60,000 nucleotides of DNA, from contig WPIO01000120.1 in the NCBI GenBank assembly GCA_009760855.2, positions 312,001 through 372,000 on the forward strand, given 5' to 3'. Shown piece by piece: positions 40,048-51,487 of this stretch. The notes below the pieces were generated by a model. That model was not told where the DNA came from. It did no database searches and worked only from the letters and a program-made list of their open reading frames with translations. Made by a program: the position numbers and the translations under genes. The stretch is from Cristatella mucedo (taxonomy: Eukaryota > Bryozoa > Phylactolaemata > Cristatellidae). Each line of letters opens with the position of its first letter. Position 1 is the stretch's first letter.

Positions 40048-41330
40048 CAGGTCCAATCTCAGTGGGAGACTCCAGAGTATTGATGCGGACGGACAAAGAT
40101 CATCCGATGTAGCTCTGAAAGATGAGGTGTCTCAGCACTCTGACATGCTTGTTACTTTTCTTTTCTCGCTTTATACTCTGCCTCTTGCCGATGTTATTGC
40201 CAAGCACAATCTAGGCTTTCAATTTTGTACGGATGGCGTTCAGTTGTACCTTTGTTTTGATCCTTCCCAGCCCTCCAGCACGTCAAATTCTCTCAACTCT
40301 CTTGCTGCATGTAATGATGCCATCCTCACATGAATGGCAGCTAACGTTCTTAAATTAAATCATGATCAAACTAACTAGCTAGTTAAGAGCGAACCCAATA
40401 TGATTCAAAAATAGAAAAGCTAACGCTCAAAGTTGACTCTGCCAGCATATCTCCTCTTGAATCAGCTCAAATCGAGGTGTCGTGTTCGAAAGTGACCTCT
40501 CTTTAGACGATCACATTAGCAGCAGAATCAAGTCAGCCTTCTTTCAGCTACAAAAAGTTGCTAAAATTTGGGCTATTTTAGGTAAGGATACTATATCTAA
40601 GTTGGTCAATGCATTTATGACATCTCGTCTTGACTTCTGCAACTCACTGCGTGCTGGCCTACCAGCACATGCACTCAATTGCCTGCAGCTGGTGCAAAAC
40701 TCGGCAGCTAGGCTTGTCTGTTACGAGCGTCGCAGTTGCCACATCACACTACTTCTCGCCGACCTGCACTGGCTACCAGTCCAACAACCGATAGACTTAA
40801 AGGCTTTGTCGCTCACTTTTAGGTCCATTCACTCTTTAGCTCCAGCCCATCTATCACATCTCCTCTCCTCGAGGCTAAGCATCACACCATCTGCTTTTCT
40901 GAATCTATTGGTTTAACTATGCTTCATAAAACCTCAATTTTTTGGAAACCATGCATTTCTTTCGTATGCTCCCAAAGAATGAAACTCAATCCCGACTTGC
41001 GTCGTTACATCCCCTGACTAGATCGCATTTCAAAAGAACTTAAAACTGACCTATTTGTAACAGCTTTTAGTTGGTCCCTGTGATTCGTCATGCATTCGCT
41101 TGTGGGTGCTGACACTGTGCATGCTGCCACTAACCACAATTTCCTACTGACCCTGTGCATGTCACCCCTAACCGTGTTATTCATGTCCTTTATCGAGCAT
41201 GATAAAACTCGCCATTCGACAGTGTTTTCCTTGCATCAAATGTAAAGTGCCTAGTAAAATATTGAGTTCATTAATGGAGCTTTATCAAGTGCATTATTTT
41301 AACTATATTATTACTATTATTATTTTCTTT
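40048..41330 (+). mobile_element. Family-1 L2-like retrotransposon, plus strand, RT to tail
   Basis: Homology starts near the SYLSGRLRSIDVNGQRSS region (40048). The catalytic box appears as FQFCTDGVQLYLCF (40218-40260). The C-terminal domain is intact for 144 codons (40482-40916) with SRLDFCNSL, LQLVQNSAARLVCYERRSCH and LADLHWLPVQQPID. The 3' UTR follows (TGTGCATGCTGCCACTAACC near 41115), then a decayed hairpin (41245-41290) and an ATT tail (41295-41330). It faces copy A head to head. Confidence 0.9.
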
Positions 41331-41644
41331 TCGACAGTGGTTTAAAGCTCTGCCTCGATATGGCAACTAATTACTACGTTTTTTTCTGCTAAACTGTGTT
41401 AGAAAATTGGAAACGTTATCAATAAGGCAAGAATTGGCTTTAATAAGCATATTACAGATGACTTTCTGCATTAATATATCTGTGGAGCTATAGTGCACTT
41501 TGATTTGGCAGATGGTAATTTTTAATTAGCAAGTTAAAGTCCTCCACTGCAGGCTCAATTGATGTAATCACTCTTTCTGCAGTCTTTCTGAAGTCCTTGT
41601 AATTCTTGCAAACATGTTTATTCCGAATCGCAAGTCTAAAACTA

Positions 41645-41845
41645 AAGCAGTTATGCTGCCACTAACGACATTTGCATGCTGACCCTGTGCATTTCACCCC
41701 TAACCATGTTATTCCATTTTTTGTTTATCAAGCATGATATTAATCACCACCCAATTGCATTTCCCTTTGCAGTAAATTTAAGCGCCTAGAGAAAAATTGA
41801 GTTGTCTGAGGGCGCTCTATCCAGTGCATTATTATTATTTTATCA
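41645..41845 (+). mobile_element. Family-1 3' end with ATT tail
   Basis: UTR (ATGCTGCCACTAACGACATT), hairpin (AAGCGCCTAGAG pairing with TCTGAGGGCGCT, 41779-41818) and ATT tail (41827-41842). It lies about 310 bases after the previous copy, in the same orientation. Confidence 0.85.
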
Positions 41846-42429
41846 AGTTATTTTTGCAAATGTTCCGAATCGCTGAGTTTCATAAGCCAGCATTCCTGCT
41901 CGACGGTGAGTAACTCATTGCGACAAGAATGGTTAAGTCATGAGGCAAGGAACGCCTAACGGTTAGTGTGGATAATTTGCAGGTGGCTACGTGAGCAAAT
42001 TAATTTATCAAATGATGAGGCATTCGGTACAAGAGATTATATATCAAATCATGTAAGCCATGTGTCAACGAAGCGAAAATATGCGTTTTGTGTATAAGTA
42101 ACAGTAATAAATATATTTCACCATTGCGAGAACGTGCTGAACCCTCTCAAGACGAGCAGGATAGGCTCCCTGGAACGACAGAGACTTGGCGAAGTATGGC
42201 AAAACGAAATGAAGGAATGCACTAAAGAAAATGGTGCTCGTTGAGTTCAGAGGCAGCTCAAACGGTTGGAAAGCCTCGTAAGATAAGCATAGAGAGAGTG
42301 AGCTGAGATTCATCAGAATGACATCATTTAGAACTCAGCACGGGTTATAGTCAGCCTTTTCCGGAATTATCATAACAAAGAAATTCGCTCACATTCGTTA
42401 CTGCCAATGCTTGAGTCAATCGTTAATAA
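41846..42429. other. Unassigned intergenic sequence
   Basis: Nothing recognised; the minus ORF at 42065-42313 has no signature. Confidence 0.4.
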
Positions 42430-43085
42430 TAATTACAATATTATTGCACTTCATAAAGTACCCTCAGATAATTCAATATCTTGCTAGGGGATTAACATTT
42501 GCTGCAAAGAAAAACGCTATGGAATGATAAGGATTATCGTGCTTGATAAAAAACCATGAATTACATTGATAGGGGTGACATGCACAGGGTCAGCATGCAC
42601 GTGTCGTTAGTGGCCGCATGTACAGTGTCAGTGCCCATAATCACATAAAAAGCGAATTACAGTGACCCACCAAATGCTATCTTAAACAGGTGTGTTCTTA
42701 AGTTCTTTTTTTAAATGTGGTCAAGTCAGGAGATGCAATTCAGGAGTGAGTTCAAGGCTTTGGAAGCAGAGGAACTAAATGCCCGTTCTGCAAAGGATTA
42801 GAGGTTTTTCCGAGGTATTGGTAAACTTTTGGATTCCGAAAAGCTGGTGTTACGATGCCTGGCCTGGCAGGGGAGTAGATCTGAAAGACAGGCTGGAGCC
42901 AAAGAAGATAGTGACCTCAAGTGAGCGACGAAACCTTAAAGTCGATCAGTGGCTTGTCTGGTAGCTAGTGCAGGTCGGCGAGAAGTGGTGTGATGTGGCA
43001 ACTGCGAAGCTCACGATAGAAAAGCCTAGCTGCAGAGTTTTGCACCAGCTGTAAGTGCTTCATTGCACATGCCGGTAGGCTCAAT
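42430..43085 (-). mobile_element. Family-1 3' half fragment
   Basis: Inverted AAT tail (42424-42445), decayed hairpin (42455-42495), complete 3' UTR and the C-terminal coding part to about 43080. There it stops at the equivalent of the LPACAIRRLQ stretch. Confidence 0.85.
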
Positions 43086-44561
43086 CGACCATCGTCAGAT
43101 GGTAATTGAGACTAGACACAATAGTTTGTACGTCGTACATCGGAAATAGTCGATTGCCTCAAAGTGGAGAAGTTGGAGAATCTACCGAATCTATAATGGA
43201 GCTTCCTTTGATCGGTCGATTGCCCCTGCAACTCGTTGCAACTCTGATTTCATTGGAGTGTGGAATGTATAATGTCAGATTTGACTTGACCTGACAGTAC
43301 TACTAGCCTGAAACGAACATGCGATAAACATTTGCTTTCATCGATTAGCTGACTGGAATATATCCCCTGAACCCTAACACAGGATTGAACAAATATGATG
43401 ACTACAGTCTCTGCTTTAAAAGTCTGACTTCGAACAAAGTGAAAGTCAATTCCTAATATTTGCTCTGTATATTGTATACAAAATTCAGTCGTGCATTTGA
43501 TAGTAAAAGTGACTGCTACTATTACTTACGTATTCCCTTTAGACAAGAGGGCTATTTTATATTGAACTCTTCTAAACGCTGAATACTTGCTAGCTCTATA
43601 ACTTGTTCCCTGTATACTATTCATCATCGAAGGTTAATATTTAGCACGTTATGTGACACTTGAAATATAAACTGAACATTATTTCTTATTTTTCTGCCAC
43701 AATGTGACTTATGCCTTTCACAACCTATTCGGAAATGTAGCTGCAGCTGTCAAAGCTTTACAGATATTTTAAAAGGACAATCATTAATTTTTTGTTAAGC
43801 TCTGCTTGCTTCAAATGCTTAACTTTGCGTGGTTTAGTGCGAGTTTCTAAATTTTTGTAAATCACTGACTACATGGTTTTTTAGTCCTGGTTTACCACGC
43901 TGGCCTAAGCACAAAATTTGTTAGATTTTGCAAGCAAGGCATCATGCTCGTCAGAAATCCTTAGCTACTGATTTTTCTGCAGAAAGTGCAAATATCTTGA
44001 TTTTAGACTGAGCTCTTTTTCGGCGCTACATAAGCGTCCCAGTATTTTAAACTATTACTATTTTATTAAGCAAGGGTTTGAAGCATGAAAAGAGAAATAT
44101 TTAAGCACATTTTATCTGCGTATTAGGTTGTGTAGAATTTTGAAAGATGCTAGAAAGTTTAAGATGCACGTAACTTACGACCGGCAGTCTGTATTTCGTC
44201 AATATTTTACATATATGCTTGGTGAGTAATGATATATGCACTTTATGCTCTGTTAAGTGACTACTCCTAAGAGTTTTAATTATGTCTGATGACAATAAAT
44301 TGTATATTGTATATGTATTAACCTGAGTTTTTTCCTTGATGTCTAGTCTTTATCCAAAATAACTTAATATTCCACCAATATATTTTTGGTTGATACCTAA
44401 TATGATGCATTTTTGAATGGTGTATCGCAAAAGATTCTCTTTTGCTTTATAAAAAGGGGAAAAAAGGGAAAGCTATTTACATAAAAAACTAAAATAGGTC
44501 CATATATACACAATTATCGATTAATCACTTGGAAAAACACATATTGCAGTCGACAAACACA
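43086..44561. other. Unassigned intergenic sequence
   Basis: Nothing recognised. It should contain the sequence downstream of the polyadenylation site of the minus-strand gene ending near 44540. Confidence 0.4.
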
Positions 44562-44567
44562 TTTATT
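44562..44567 (-). promoter_or_regulatory. Polyadenylation signal AATAAA
   Basis: Minus-strand AATAAA lies 65 bases past the stop codon of the terminal exon at 44708-44632. This spacing fits a short 3' UTR. Confidence 0.6.
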
Positions 44568-44631
44568 GATGCCTCTTATGGCAACCGGGTTTTATATAAC
44601 ATTCTGCACTAAAGTAATCAAGATCTCCGGT

Positions 44632-44708
44632 CTACTTCTTTCCGAGAATACCTAACTCCTGGAACTTCACCATAAGGTCTTTCTGCACTTGGTCAAGTGA
44701 CTTGGCAT
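44632..44708 (-). CDS. Terminal exon of a minus-strand gene, C-terminal 24 residues
   Basis: After the acceptor TTGTGGTTACAG (AG at 44710-44709) the frame reads AKSLDQVQKDLMVKFQELGI, then LGKK and a TAG stop (44634-44632). It is a charged, amphipathic helix-like tail, perhaps a coiled coil. The exon enters in phase 1 (two leading bases). This matches the phase-1 donor of the exon ending at 50466, so it could be the last exon of the secreted cysteine-rich gene, across a 5.76-kb intron carrying family-1 relics. Equally it could belong to a different gene with unseen exons. AATAAA follows at 44562-44567. The family is not recognised. Confidence 0.55.
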
Positions 44709-44710
44709 CT

Positions 44711-45989
44711 GTAACCACAATATTAAAAGCAGAATTTTTAAGACTTTGACGTATACTTTAAGGCTGCACGGTAAACAATTGCGATGCGTCTAAGGGAAAA
44801 AATAGAAATCACTAACTGCTTCTATTGACTGCATTGCTATGAACTTTCTGACCTACGTTTCTATCTGGAGCTCAAATAACTGAATTTAAATTAATGAAAA
44901 CTAAGCAAAATGTAATGATTTCTCTTCAATGTTCTCCACTGTTTGCGACTGATATTTCTCACCTGTTAATTTCGAAAATTTACAAGTTTGACTGTCATTA
45001 CTGCCGATCGTTAACAACGTTTGCAATGCATTTTCACGTCCAAATTAGGTAAATAAGGAATTTTGGGCACCAGATCAAAGCATGTGCCTGCTTGACTAAA
45101 ATCCAATATCAATCCCTTTTTAAAATATATTTAAATTCATTTGTGTTAGACTCATTTTTATAATTTTCAAGTAATTTAACTCTGAAAGTAGAAATATTTT
45201 CATTTATGATTCTCGAACTTTCATTTCCCAATGAGCATGGCTGAATAAGACCAAGGCGATAGCCCTATTTCACGAAACAGTCATGGCAAGACCATTAGCA
45301 CCAGGCTGGCAATGTTTGTTCGGGAGACCCCAACTGAGCTTCAAGCGGTTTTTTAAATTATTTAATTTTTTTCGTTGCTCCATGAGTGAGTACACTGCAA
45401 TTTACAACTATGGGTGTTACGAGCTCACGGCTTCTTTTTATGCTCAAATAGTTCTAGTTGGTTGTGGCAAGCTTAGTGGCACAAAAACCTCACTCAAATT
45501 TTATATCATATATGCCAATATATGGATACCTTTTTTCATTTTCACAGAAATTTGATCTACCACGTTATTATAGTTGAGCTTTGGCCCTACTAAGTAATAA
45601 CATCATATACAAACTAAATTCCTTGTTCAGCGTCTTTTACCAAACACATTTAAATCGTTCATATTTTTAGCGAACCTTTGACGAGGTGTCGTGTGCTCCT
45701 TCCTGTATTTTGGGATCCTCTAAAGACAGCTAGTAAAATTTCCTTCAATTCAAGTTAGGACGTTGTTTCAAAGGTTCGTCTCACCACGTTAGTGCTCGAG
45801 TTCACAGATAATAATACGAAGACATATATGCAGCAACTATAAAGAGCCGATGACTTGGATACTAGGCACTTGACATATACTTGAATGGAAGGGAATACTG
45901 ATAGAATGCTCACTGTCATCGCATGTATGCACAACAAACGATTCCAACAGACCACCAAAAAAATGCAGCACCGCTTAATTAGTCTTGCA
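44711..45989. other. Unassigned sequence, probable intron
   Basis: Upstream on the minus strand of the terminal exon. No further exon was identified. Confidence 0.4.
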
Positions 45990-46180
45990 ACTTCTTTTAA
46001 ATGGTCTTCAAATGATGAGGCACGTCGTTCATGACCTTAGTCGGAATAGAGTACCTCTCTCACGAGTATGGTAACAGAAAGCTCCAAAAGATTGGGGTTT
46101 ATTTGAAGGTGCAGATACTGGTACAAAGCTAAACGCTGAAAAAAAACTGAACGAAAAAGCTCCAATATATAGTGCGTCTC
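45990..46180 (-). mobile_element. Faint family-1 3' UTR relic
   Basis: Weak match to the UTR between the last coding part and the hairpin (CTTCTTTTAAATGGTC, then CTCCAAAAGATTGGGGTTTA). Strongly mutated. Confidence 0.4.
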
Positions 46181-47659
46181 GGCAATTAGACCATACACCT
46201 TGCTTTAAATAAGGTGGCCCTGAGTAGTTCTAAAATGTGTTCATAGGTACTTCTTAAAACCCATTTTTCTCAATACAACGTCATCAGAAGGGGGTTATTT
46301 ATTAAGGGAAATAAATAGCTTCTATGAGTGACATTCCTTTTAGCAACTCGTGTGGGAATAAAGTTCGAGATTTAGTACTATCTGGTTCGCATCACCGTCT
46401 TGGCAATCCATACATACTGCATGCGTTTTGTCTGTGTTATGCAAGTTAGTTTTTACCAGGTCTTTTTAGCTGAGCTTAAAACTTCAACAAACGTTCTTTT
46501 ATGAATCTGAGCCTCAACATTGTTATTCGATTGTTGATAAGTTCCATCAGCAGCATCTAACCTCGTCACTATCTTTTTGCATTGTCAATTATGCACACAA
46601 AACTATCCAAAACCCAGGAAGACACTGTCTTACAGCTATGCCCCGGGCCACGAGCTTGCTCGCGTGATGCCAGTCAATTTAATCGCTGGATAATTTTGGA
46701 CAGCAAGCCAGTAAACAACCTCTTTTTAACTCAGACTTTTTTCACAAAAGGCCTTGCTACTATTATTAATGCATTGGAAATCGAAGCGCAATTAAACGTA
46801 GTCCTTGATGGCTAAAACTGGCACCATGCACTTTCCTTTTGCCTGAGTAGTGATTGGTTGTAGAGTAACAGAAACATCGATATGTGTGATGACAGACAAT
46901 AGATTACGTCTAATCCGTCTTGGTAACGTAAACCAATACCATTTGAAGGCAGCCAAGCGAAGCGAAATTTAATGAAGTGGTCTTTCTTTTGCCGTTCGTC
47001 GTGTCATGGAATAGCAGCCTAGTCAATATGAACGTATAATACAACCCAAATGCCGGGCCTTTGAGATCCCTCCGGCCAAGTTAGAGCTGAGCTATTGCTC
47101 CTTGAAGAGCTTGCACGTTAGTCTTCTAGAGAAATGAGCATTCGTGCTTTGACCAATATCGGTGACAAGACTGAGGGAGCCCTAACTGTTATTTCAGTGA
47201 TCAGAATGGCATGCAAATATCTTAATGTGGGCCATCATATCCCATGTTTTTATTATATGAAAATTCTACTAGGTAAAAATGTTAAGGAAGTATACACTGG
47301 TTAAGATAGGGCCGGAAACCAATCTTCTCAGGTGCAGGATAGGCCCATACTTGCCAGCTGGCTGAGAGCTTGCACAAGCTATTTTAACGATCACTGTACT
47401 AGTGACGTTAAGCGCTGCAATTGGATAGGCAGCAGTGGCTAAAATAAATTAGGATCCATAAGGTTTTTAGTTTCTGGTTCCATCAAGCACGCTATGCAAC
47501 CACATTTCCATATCAATTTATTTGCATGGAATTTAGAAGAACGCTGACGAACTGTACTTCACGAATCTATGTTGCTGTGTACAGTAGCATGCAGGACAGA
47601 TCCGGTTAAGCATCCGGTGAAGTATTGCAGATACCAATTCATTAGCTAGCCTTAAAAAT
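46181..47659. other. Unassigned sequence
   Basis: The 77-codon plus ORF at 46582-46815 carries no family signature or splice support. Nothing else was seen. Confidence 0.4.
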
Positions 47660-48125
47660 AATAACATTAAAAATAATACACTTTATAAAGTGACCTCTAG
47701 AGAACTCAGTCTTTTTCAAGATGTTTTACATTTTCGGCAAGGGAAAGACGATCAAATGGCGAGTGTTATCTTGCTTGATGAACAACATGACTAGCATGCA
47801 CTGGGTCAGCCTGAAAGACAGATTAGCGGCAGTAGGCAACAGTTTCAGCAGGCATAAGCAATTAAAGAAAGAATCGCAGGGACCCACAAAATGCTGCCAT
47901 AATTAGGTGCGTTTTAAGTTTCTTTCGAAATGTGGTCAAGTCAGAGGATGTCGTGACGGAAATTTGGAGTGAGTTCCAGGCTTTAGAACCATACGAACAA
48001 TGGGCACTGTCTTCAAATTATTTGAGGTTCGTACGAGGTATTTGTACAGACTTCAATTCCCAGAAGTGGGTGCTAAGATGCTCAGCCTAGTGGGGAATAG
48101 ATCAGATGGCCAGCCTAGATCCATA
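47660..48125 (-). mobile_element. Family-1 3' end fragment
   Basis: Inverted AAT tail (47657-47680), decayed hairpin (47688-47732) and 3' UTR, with the last coding residues degraded up to about 48125. The plus-strand ORFs 47721-47906 and 48000-48191 are antisense shadows. Confidence 0.75.
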
Positions 48126-50131
48126 AAACTAGCCATTGCTAATAACAGAGCAGTGACAGACAGGACTGCAATATCTCTATCGAGCAATTAGGCAATAGCT
48201 TCCAAAAACTTTCCACCTTTTAATTGGCAAGTTACTTCTTTTTCAGTAAACTTAAAAAAATATTTTATTTATGGGCGTTTAAAGGTCTGTTTTTATTTAC
48301 TCTTTTCACGGAATAAGTGAAAATGCAATGTCATTAGTAGCCTTTGTGTGCCGTTAAATCAAGTGAGCTGCTAATACAGAAACGCAGTGAGTTCAAAATA
48401 AAAATAGACAATGCTCATCTTAATATTAATAAACTTGCTATTATAAAACTGTAATTTTCCCAGAGTACCCTGGATGACAAAAAAGATGGTATTTAGACTT
48501 CTTTAGATTCACAAGTTTCTTTCTTTAAGCTAAGGTGGTTTTTTGATAGCATAAAGCAAACCTTTTTGGTTATCTCCAATATATATATACAACCTTTTAC
48601 TGTTGCATAATTTATCAGCTTCTGTTTTCCAATGCGATGTCCTAACACTGTGATGAAGGTAATGATGGTAAGAGTACTGGTTCGAGAATTTGAGCCACTG
48701 ATTTTGCTCTTAATAAGACAACAGATACGAGGAAACTACTTTAGAAAGCCGTAAATTAAAAACTTGTCGGATACGTATCTCAATCGACTGCATTGGTCTA
48801 GAATTTGTGAAGTGATTAAATATGATGCTAAAAATGCCTGTTTTCAGAAAAGCTATAATTTAAGTATCACTGTCACCGTTATCTATACATTCAAATATTC
48901 TACGGGTAGATTTTTAGGGCAATACGATCACTACCGGTAGTGAGATGCGGAATTGCATCGAAGTGTAGCAGTTTTTAGTCTTGCAGCTAGAAGCTGGTTT
49001 ATTACTTTAAATAGTGAACTTATTTTAACGATTACCTACCATTGGAGTTCATTTAATGATTTAATAGTGAATTAGGTGCCACGGGAAATTCAGGGGGGGT
49101 TTCACTAGCAATTCCTTAGTAGATAAATACAGCATAGGAATCAGTGAGCAAAATGAATACGATTAGGTTTTACATGCAATCCCAGACTCACTTCTAAGAT
49201 TCACAGCCAATGCAGTCATGTGTTTTATTCAGGTTTCCTCTTAAGCTACAGTCAAGGATCCTTGGTTTCTAATGTTTCTTTAGAAAATAGTGTTAAGGAA
49301 ATTTTCTCAACCTTTGCAGACATTATTTAATGACCTTCATCTTTGAAAGGTATGTACTTTCCGTGTTTACTTTGAATGCACTTTTATGCATGTCTGCAGG
49401 CAGTCAAAACGCTGCGGGCAGTACTGCTGAATAATGCACACTTAAACTATCGTCTTACAAATGGGTATTCACTGTATCTAAAATCATTTGGATGTGCTGG
49501 TGGAAGTTCTGCGTTGCCATTTGAAGTTAGCAATGGCTTTGAGATCTCATGAGATTCAAAATGCTCAGCACAGTTTGGTATTTGTATTCGATGCGAGCAG
49601 GTGAGCACAGCAACGTTTTGGGGAGACGATGCGGCTCTTGTGGGTCTTTGAGATAAGGCATACAGAACTATAATATACAGAGCTTCCTCTATTGTCAGGA
49701 ATCCTCAGTCTGAAAGTCTAGAGCTTATTGGTTTAGAGTAAAGTTGGATTAGATTATCACTCCAGCTGCGTGATATGTTCACCTACATATATCTTTTATT
49801 TAGGCTTTCACAATTGAGTTTCCGCTCGACCTAAGAGAGAAGCTCATATTCGGCCCAGCGGGATGCTTAAAATTTAGGGATCACAATTATCTGGCACGAA
49901 ATTGTCTGTTGATTTGGTATCCTTGATATTTCTATTCTCAGATAATCATCCCTGTATTTTCGATGACTGCTGGGCCGTAGACATTCTAATGAGCCTCTAA
50001 ATTAGCTAGAAGAAAAGCACCAGATTTCACCACTTGAGTTAATCGCTAAAGCATAAATTAGGCTTACTTGATGTCCAGCAAAATTTTCAATCCTTTATGA
50101 TGCAGTGCTGAGTTCTCAGAAAGCTTTTTAA
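48126..50131. other. Unassigned sequence, probable intron
   Basis: No exon or repeat family recognised in about 2 kb. Confidence 0.4.
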
Positions 50132-50132
50132 C

Positions 50133-50220
<88 letters not shown>

Positions 50221-50231
50221 TCTCTCTCTCT
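50132..50231. repeat. (CT)n microsatellite
   Basis: About 100 bases of CT on plus with three single-base interruptions (CCC, G, A). It lies 230 bases downstream of the GTAAGT donor of a minus-strand exon, so it would be a purine (GA) tract in that transcript. Confidence 0.95.
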
Positions 50232-50465
50232 AGTGTCGCTGGTATCATTGGGTCTGCAGGATTATAAAGGGGAGAAAACTTCTAGCTAAAATAACTATTT
50301 ACGCTGTCGAAATAAGCAGGAGGCATTTCTTACGTAATTTAAGATTGCAATGAATGAGCAACATTTGCATTTATGTTGTTCTATAAAACAGCTATCTTTG
50401 CAAAAATTCGTTGTTTGTGATCGATATATGGTGACGGAATCACTGAAAGCACGGTTAGTACTTAC

Positions 50466-50590
50466 GAATGCAGTTTATTGAATCTCCGTCTTTTATAGGA
50501 AGGTAACCGTCACAGCATACCACACGGCCATCGGTACAGCTCTTTACTTGTTCGTAATCATAAGTCGTTAGGAAGGTATACAAAACTGCC
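50466..50590 (-). CDS. Secreted cysteine-rich protein, exon 4 (CCDGY exon)
   Basis: Bounded by the acceptor GATTTTGTTTCAG (AG at 50592-50591) and a consensus donor CATTC|GTAAGTA (GT at 50465-50464). It has one leading base, 41 codons and one trailing base. The frame includes YDYEQVKSCTDGRVVCCDGY, then LPIKDGDSINC. The spacing C-x6-CC-DGY-x10-C recalls the CC-GY core of EGF-like or EMI-type extracellular modules, but the module is incomplete and I do not assign a family. It requires a preceding exon ending in phase 2, met by the GT donor proposed at 50825. With the signal peptide upstream it is probably part of an exported disulphide-bonded protein. Confidence 0.65.
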
Positions 50591-50825
50591 CTGAAACAAA
50601 ATCGCAAGCATATTTATCTACGTCTGTATTTTTAGTGGTCTCAAGCTGTGACAGTCCACAAACTTAACTTAAAGCAGACCGAACTTTTTGGCTATTTAAC
50701 TGAAAATGCTTGTTCATTTTCAAATCAAATGCAATTCTTAAGCACGCTTTTGATGATTCCTTGATGATTCCAGTTTCCTTAAACTCAAACTAATTTAAGA
50801 TTTAACTGACTGGCGAGACTATCAC

Positions 50826-50907
50826 ACGCAGTAAGCATAAAAGGTCGTACATGGGTTGTAATGAAGTGCATCAGTAATTTTCCTAAATTCAGAACGTTTA
50901 AGCAAAT
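50826..50907 (-). CDS. Secreted cysteine-rich protein, candidate exon 3
   Basis: The stretch reading KITDALHYNPCTTFYAYCV is strongly coding-like. It is open in the same frame as exon 2, with one TAA at 50917-50915 between them. A donor at GCGT|GTGATA (GT at 50825-50824) leaves it in phase 2, as exon 4 requires. The acceptor is unclear. ATCACTAG (AG at 50909-50908) keeps the frame, while AATTTAG (AG at 50884-50883) has the better distance to the strong donor of exon 2 but breaks the frame. Confidence 0.45.
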
Positions 50908-50959
50908 CTAGTGATTAGATGAAACGTAAAGTATGAGGTAGGTTTTCAGCTGAACATAC

Positions 50960-51179
50960 TTCGTTCGATGTACATAGGCGGAACATGAACTCCATCCGAA
51001 TACTCCACAGTTCGTCGATGGTGCCGACTCCAGGTAGCTTTCTTCTTTGTAGCCAGTTACAATTTTTGTCTGACTCAGAGTAATTGGTTTTGTCGTATCC
51101 TGTGCACAGCAAAAATGGCTGCAACAAATAGTAGAAATTGCAATTTAAATAAATGTCAGTTGGCAGATTTGGGATACAG
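50960..51179 (-). CDS. Secreted cysteine-rich protein, exon 2
   Basis: The acceptor is a pyrimidine-rich TTTGTGCCTAG (AG at 51181-51180). The first base completes a Ser codon with exon 1, and then CIPNLPTDIYLNCNFYYLLQ, CTGYDKTNYSESDKNCNW and DELWSIRMEFMFRLCTSNE follow. The exon has five cysteines. A consensus donor GAA|GTATGT sits at 50959-50958 and would leave in phase 0. That is not compatible with the next visible exon, so the true 3' border may instead be a weaker nearby GT, or the gene may carry a disabling change. No known domain is recognised. Confidence 0.62.
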
Positions 51180-51248
51180 CTAGGCACAAACTTGTAAAGA
51201 AAACAAGATTAGTCACTGATTTCACAGACGTCAGAAGCAAACCCCTAC

Positions 51249-51430
51249 CTGTTGTCTCCTCTCGACAGTCGAATAAGCTCCTGGCTCATGTCCTTCGGAA
51301 TCAGATCCTGGTTAAGTTCAACGAGTTTTGAAAGTTCTTCACTGTACAGCTCATTATTAATTACGCATTCCGAAAGGGTAGAGGCCAAGACCACCATTAA
51401 AATGCCTGCTTCTATACATTTTAGTGACAT
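51249..51430 (-). CDS. Secreted cysteine-rich protein, exon 1 with signal peptide
   Basis: The ATG at 51430 opens MSLKCIEAGILMVVLASTLS, then ECVINNE: a short basic start, a hydrophobic core and a likely cleavage site after the small residues near TLSEC. This is a classical secretory signal peptide. The mature part begins with an acidic, helical stretch (ELYSEELSKLVELNQDLIPK). The exon ends at AACAG|GTAGGG (GT at 51248-51247) in phase 2, and the intron is only 69 bases, with a phase match to exon 2. This start is chosen because it is the first ATG after a splice-acceptor-like CATTTGTCTTAACAG at 51473 and it begins a signal peptide. The protein is presumably exported; its function is unknown. 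Confidence 0.7.
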
Positions 51431-51472
51431 TGAAGTAGCACGGAGATACTCCCAGGTGGATCTAGAGCTCTG

Positions 51473-51487
51473 CTGTTAAGACAAATG
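51473..51487 (-). promoter_or_regulatory. Possible splice acceptor upstream of the start codon
   Basis: CATTTGTCTTAACAG on minus, 42 bases before the ATG at 51430. It would be the 3' end of a 5' UTR intron, or a trans-splice acceptor if the species uses spliced leaders. Confidence 0.35.

Noticed and set aside
45283-45555. 90-codon plus ORF starting MARPLAPGWQ
   Set aside because: No family signature, low-complexity Phe-rich stretch, no splice support.
47721-48191. Two plus-strand ORFs as small genes
   Set aside because: Both lie antisense to a family-1 3' UTR fragment.
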